The position numbers and the translations under genes are program-made. Of a stretch of DNA of 64,000 nucleotides, positions 61,233-64,000 are shown piece after piece. The stretch is from positions 1 to 64,000 of the forward strand of contig NZ_CADCST010000072.1 of the NCBI RefSeq assembly GCF_902804485.1. Direction: 5' to 3'. The notes beneath the pieces were generated by a model. The model ran no database searches, was not told where the DNA came from, and saw only the letters and a program-made list of their open reading frames with translations. Each line of letters starts with the position of its first letter. Position 1 is the first letter of the stretch. The DNA comes from Flavobacterium collinsii. Lineage in GTDB: Bacteria > Bacteroidota > Bacteroidia > Flavobacteriales > Flavobacteriaceae.

Positions 61233-62555
61233 ATGGATATTAAAAGAATAGCAACAGACGCTGTGAATGAAACAATTGTAATGACAGTTGTTCACATGGA
61301 TTATAAAGGTCAGGTAGCAAAAAGAATAAACGAAAAAATGCCATTGGCTACTGTAAAAGGTTTTAGAAAAGGACAAGTTCCTAAAGACCTTGTTGAAAAA
61401 CAATATGGAAAAGCTATTAAGCAAGAAGAAGTTAAAAAAGTAGTTGATTTGGCTTTAGAGCGTTTTGTTCAATCTGAGAGATTAAATCTTTTAGGAACTC
61501 CACTTGCTAAAGTAAACGAAAACTTTGATTGGGATGCTGAAGAATTAACTTTTGAATACGAAATTGGTTTAGTGCCAAACTTCGAAATTGATTTAGAAGC
61601 TAAAAACAATATCGTAAAATACATCGTAACTGCTGACGATAAATTAATCGACGGTCAGGTAGAGCGTATCCAAAAACAATTTGGAAAAGCAATTCCACAA
61701 GAAGCGGTAGTTGCTGATTCTGATTTGACAGGAACTTTCTCTAACGAAGAAAAAGGAATCGACAATACAACTACAATTGCTTTATCTACATTCAACAAAG
61801 CGACTGCTGATAAATTCATTGGTAAAAAAGTAGGTGATGTTGTAGCAGTAAGTACAAAAGGTTTATTCGAAGACGATCACCAATTAATGGATTACTTAAA
61901 AGTAGGTCATGATGATGTTCATGGTTTAGATATCGAAGTAAACTTTACTATCAGTGCCATCAACGGAGCTGAATTGGCAGAATTGAACCAAGAATTATTT
62001 GATAAACTTTTTGGTGAAGGAAAAGTAGCTTCTTTAGAAGATTTAAAATCTAAAATTAAAGAAGATGCTGAAGCTCAATTCGCACAGCAAGCTGACCAAA
62101 AATTATTGTTAGACGTTCAGGACTTCCTAATCGAAAGCACAAAATTTGATTTACCGGCTGAATTTCTTAAAAAATGGTTGCAAACTGTTGGAGAGAAAAA
62201 ACTTTCTGCAGAAGAAGCTGAGGTTGAATACGCAAGATCTGAAAAAGGATTACGTTTTCAATTGATTGAAGGAAAAGCTATGGCTCAAAGCAATATCCAA
62301 ATTACATTTGAAGATTTGAAAGCTTTTACAACAAACGCAATCAGACAGCAAATGGCTCAATTTGGACAAACAAATCCAACTGACGAAGAAGTTCAGGGAA
62401 TTGTTGCAAGAGTTTTATCTAACCAGGAAGAAGTGAAAAGACTTTCTGAGCAGGTAGTAGCTGAAAAACTATTGGAAGTGTTTAAAGAAAAAGCAAATCC
62501 AACAACAAAAGAAGTAACTTACGAAGAATTTATTGCCGCTTCATACGGAGAATAA
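61233..62555 (+). CDS. tig: Trigger factor chaperone
   Basis: 440 residues. The ribosome-docking motif GFRKGQVPKDLVEKQYG begins at G43. A central PPIase-like region (about 150-240; SDLTGTF, FIGKKVGDVVAVSTK) looks degenerate relative to FKBP. The C-terminal helical arm region follows (LLLDVQDFLIESTKFDLPAEFLKKWLQ). It binds nascent chains at the ribosome exit. It lies upstream of clpP and clpX, the same order as in many bacteria. A terminator follows the gene. Confidence 0.94.
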   Translation: MDIKRIATDAVNETIVMTVVHMDYKGQVAKRINEKMPLATVKGFRKGQVPKDLVEKQYGKAIKQEEVKKVVDLALERFVQSERLNLLGTPLAKVNENFDWDAEELTFEYEIGLVPNFEIDLEAKNNIVKYIVTADDKLIDGQVERIQKQFGKAIPQEAVVADSDLTGTFSNEEKGIDNTTTIALSTFNKATADKFIGKKVGDVVAVSTKGLFEDDHQLMDYLKVGHDDVHGLDIEVNFTISAINGAELAELNQELFDKLFGEGKVASLEDLKSKIKEDAEAQFAQQADQKLLLDVQDFLIESTKFDLPAEFLKKWLQTVGEKKLSAEEAEVEYARSEKGLRFQLIEGKAMAQSNIQITFEDLKAFTTNAIRQQMAQFGQTNPTDEEVQGIVARVLSNQEEVKRLSEQVVAEKLLEVFKEKANPTTKEVTYEEFIAASYGE

Positions 62556-62570
62556 TTTCTAAAAAATAAG

Positions 62571-62578
62571 TATATTTG
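62571..62578 (+). promoter_or_regulatory. TAnnTTTG match (TATATTTG) at the tig terminator
   Basis: The octamer overlaps the first base of the terminator stem. It is 215 bp from clpP, so its role is doubtful. Confidence 0.25.
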
Positions 62579-62610
62579 AGCGTCAGGAGTTTTTCTGACG
62601 CTCTTTTTTG
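62578..62610 (+). terminator. Intrinsic terminator after tig
   Basis: GAGCGTCAG / CTGACGCTC perfect 9-bp stem with an 8-base loop, followed by six T. Confidence 0.95.
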
Positions 62611-62792
62611 TTTTAAGTTTATTCTGTTTCACGTTCCGGGTTTTTGTTGGAACGAATGGTAGATAACCTGAAACTTGAAACCTGAAACAAAAAAGTAAGA
62701 CAAATTGGCATCCTTTGTAAAAAGGTATGAACTTTGTCTTATCCGTTTAAGTCACTTTCTGACTTTAGATTTTCAAACTTTAAACTAAAAAT

Positions 62793-63467
62793 ATGAACTA
62801 CGGTAAAGAATTTAAAAAATTTGCTACAAAGCACCAGGGAGTAAACGCGATGTACTATGATAAAATCATAGCTGCAATGAACCCAACTAATATGACTCCA
62901 TACATTATTGAAGAGCGTCAGTTGAATATTTCTCAATTAGACGTTTTTTCGAGATTAATGATGGACAGAATTATCTTTTTAGGAACAGGTATCGACGACC
63001 AGATTGCGAATATCGTTCAGGCACAATTATTATTTTTAGAAAGTGCTGATGCTTCAAAAGACATTCAAATTTATCTAAATTCTCCTGGAGGAAGTGTTTA
63101 TGCAGGATTAGGAATTTATGACACCATGCAATATATTAAACCAGACGTAGCAACAATTTGTACCGGTATGGCAGCTTCTATGGGAGCGGTATTATTATGT
63201 GCAGGAGCAGCAGGTAAACGTTCGGCTTTACCACATTCAAGAGTAATGATTCACCAACCATCAGGAGGAGCTCAGGGAGTTGCAACGGATATGGAAATCA
63301 ATTTACGTGAAATGTTGAAACTGAAAGATGAATTGTATAACATTATTTCTCAACATTCAGGACAAACTTTTGATAAAGTACACAAAGACAGTGAACGTGA
63401 TTACTGGATGATTGCTGATGAAGCAAAAGAATACGGAATGATTGATGAAGTATTAAGAAGAGGATAA
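62793..63467 (+). CDS. clpP: ATP-dependent Clp protease proteolytic subunit
   Basis: 224 residues. Catalytic triad S129 (GMAASMGAVLL), H154 (VMIHQPSGG) and D203 (ERDYWM), with the spacing of E. coli ClpP (S97, H122, D171). The N-terminal 30-residue extension (MNYGKEFKKFATKHQGVNAM) precedes the handle domain and is probably removed or mobile. It forms the tetradecameric peptidase with ClpX, whose gene follows after 174 bp with a separate -7 element. Confidence 0.96.
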   Translation: MNYGKEFKKFATKHQGVNAMYYDKIIAAMNPTNMTPYIIEERQLNISQLDVFSRLMMDRIIFLGTGIDDQIANIVQAQLLFLESADASKDIQIYLNSPGGSVYAGLGIYDTMQYIKPDVATICTGMAASMGAVLLCAGAAGKRSALPHSRVMIHQPSGGAQGVATDMEINLREMLKLKDELYNIISQHSGQTFDKVHKDSERDYWMIADEAKEYGMIDEVLRRG

Positions 63468-63612
63468 TTTTTTTAAGACTCAAAGTTGCTAAGGTTCTAA
63501 GATTAACTTGAAACTTTGAAAATTGAAACAAAATTACACTTGAAACAAAAAAATAAAAAGTTAAGAGGTTGCTAAGTTTTTAAGGTTTTAGTAATAAATC
63601 TCAGAAACTTAG

Positions 63613-63620
63613 TAACTTTG
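63613..63620 (+). promoter_or_regulatory. Putative -7 element (TAACTTTG) of clpX
   Basis: TAnnTTTG match 21 bp before the clpX ATG, lying in a direct repeat CTTAGTAACT (63608-63617 and 63624-63633). Confidence 0.45.
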
Positions 63621-63641
63621 CAGCTTAGTAACTAAAAAAGA

Positions 63642-64000
63642 ATGGCTAAAGTAGTATTAGAATGTTCGTTTTGTGGAAGAAAAAAGCCAGAAACCAATTT
63701 ATTGATTGCAGGTATTAATGCACATATCTGTGATAAGTGTATTGAACAGGCACATGGAATTGTATTAGAAGAATTAAAATCAAGCGGAAGCGCAAAACTT
63801 GTTGGGGACTTAATTTTAAAGAAACCAAAAGAAATCAGAGCTTTCTTGGATCAATATGTTATTGGCCAGGATCAGACTAAAAAAGTAATGTCGGTTGCTG
63901 TTTACAATCACTACAAACGTTTAATGCAACAGCAATTAGACGACGAAGTAGAGATTGAAAAAAGTAACATCATCATGGTGGGACAAACCGGAACAGGAAA
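63642..64000 (+). CDS. clpX: ATP-dependent Clp protease ATP-binding subunit ClpX (3' truncated by window)
   Basis: 119 codons visible from ATG 63642, cut at the window edge. The N-terminal zinc finger has C8, C11, C30 and C33 (ECSFCGRKK and HICDKCIEQ), followed by [33 protein letters not shown]. The Walker A GQTGTGK sits at the very end of the window. ClpX is the AAA+ unfoldase that feeds ClpP. It directly follows clpP in the classic order. Confidence 0.95.
   Translation, partial: MAKVVLECSFCGRKKPETNLLIAGINAHICDKCIEQAHGIVLEELKSSGSAKLVGDLILKKPKEIRAFLDQYVIGQDQTKKVMSVAVYNHYKRLMQQQLDDEVEIEKSNIIMVGQTGTG

Noticed and set aside
62640..62720. Structured RNA gene in the tig-clpP gap
   Set aside because: Repeated gaaacttgaaacctgaaac words are common low-information intergenic sequence in Flavobacterium. 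No stable fold or terminator pattern was seen.

Overview
The window comes from a Bacteroidota genome, almost certainly a Flavobacterium close to F. johnsoniae. The DNA is AT-rich, Shine-Dalgarno sequences are largely absent, and many genes carry the flavobacterial -7 promoter octamer TAnnTTTG. The block sprA - gcvH - vanZ - deoC - remB matches the order I recall for F. johnsoniae (sprA as Fjoh_1653, remB as Fjoh_1657). No tRNA, rRNA, CRISPR array, prophage or plasmid function was seen.

Layout. 2-4975: the end of a giant repeat-domain adhesin with a type B T9SS sorting domain, followed by a PorP/SprF barrel and a PorE-like TPR/propeller/OmpA protein. 4976-7919: accessory DNA with a small orphan gene and a five-unit array of hairpin-rich repeats, one unit holding an intact REP-associated tyrosine transposase (RAYT) and two holding the same 85-bp scrap of it. 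7920-22823: CBS protein, malic enzyme, ruvA, the 2405-residue SprA translocon, gcvH, VanZ-like protein, deoC and remB. 22983-28184: heme O synthase, two subunit-III-like oxidase proteins, a subunit IV-like protein, SCO-like proteins and DUF420, forming a cytochrome oxidase assembly region. 28258-37678: a DUF4403 lipoprotein, then a six-gene MacB-type exporter (ATPase, two permeases, two adaptors, one TolC-type channel) followed by tsaB. 37686-41716: MscS channel, small helical protein, duplicated-domain NifU, an orphan PorP/SprF protein and a gamma carbonic anhydrase.

41803-48776: two divergent surface clusters. The minus-strand one has a predicted barrel, a kelch-propeller lipoprotein, a DUF4907 lipoprotein and a LytS/LytTR two-component pair. 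The plus-strand one has a DUF4270 lipoprotein and a PorV/FadL-like barrel. 48781-57668: murI, a roughly 1-kb array of about 175-bp hairpin repeats, two OmpH/Skp chaperones, bamA, uppS, a DUF6089 barrel and nadK, the envelope biogenesis core. 57783-64000: CBS/ACT protein, pdxJ, hydrolase, YdcF-like protein, small membrane protein, tig, clpP and the start of clpX.

Most of the window is conserved chromosomal backbone. The most unusual parts are the two hairpin-repeat arrays (5874-7694 and 49701-50731), the divergent surface/signalling module (41803-48776), and an EF-hand-like loop inside the DUF420 protein beside a cysteine-less SCO-like protein.
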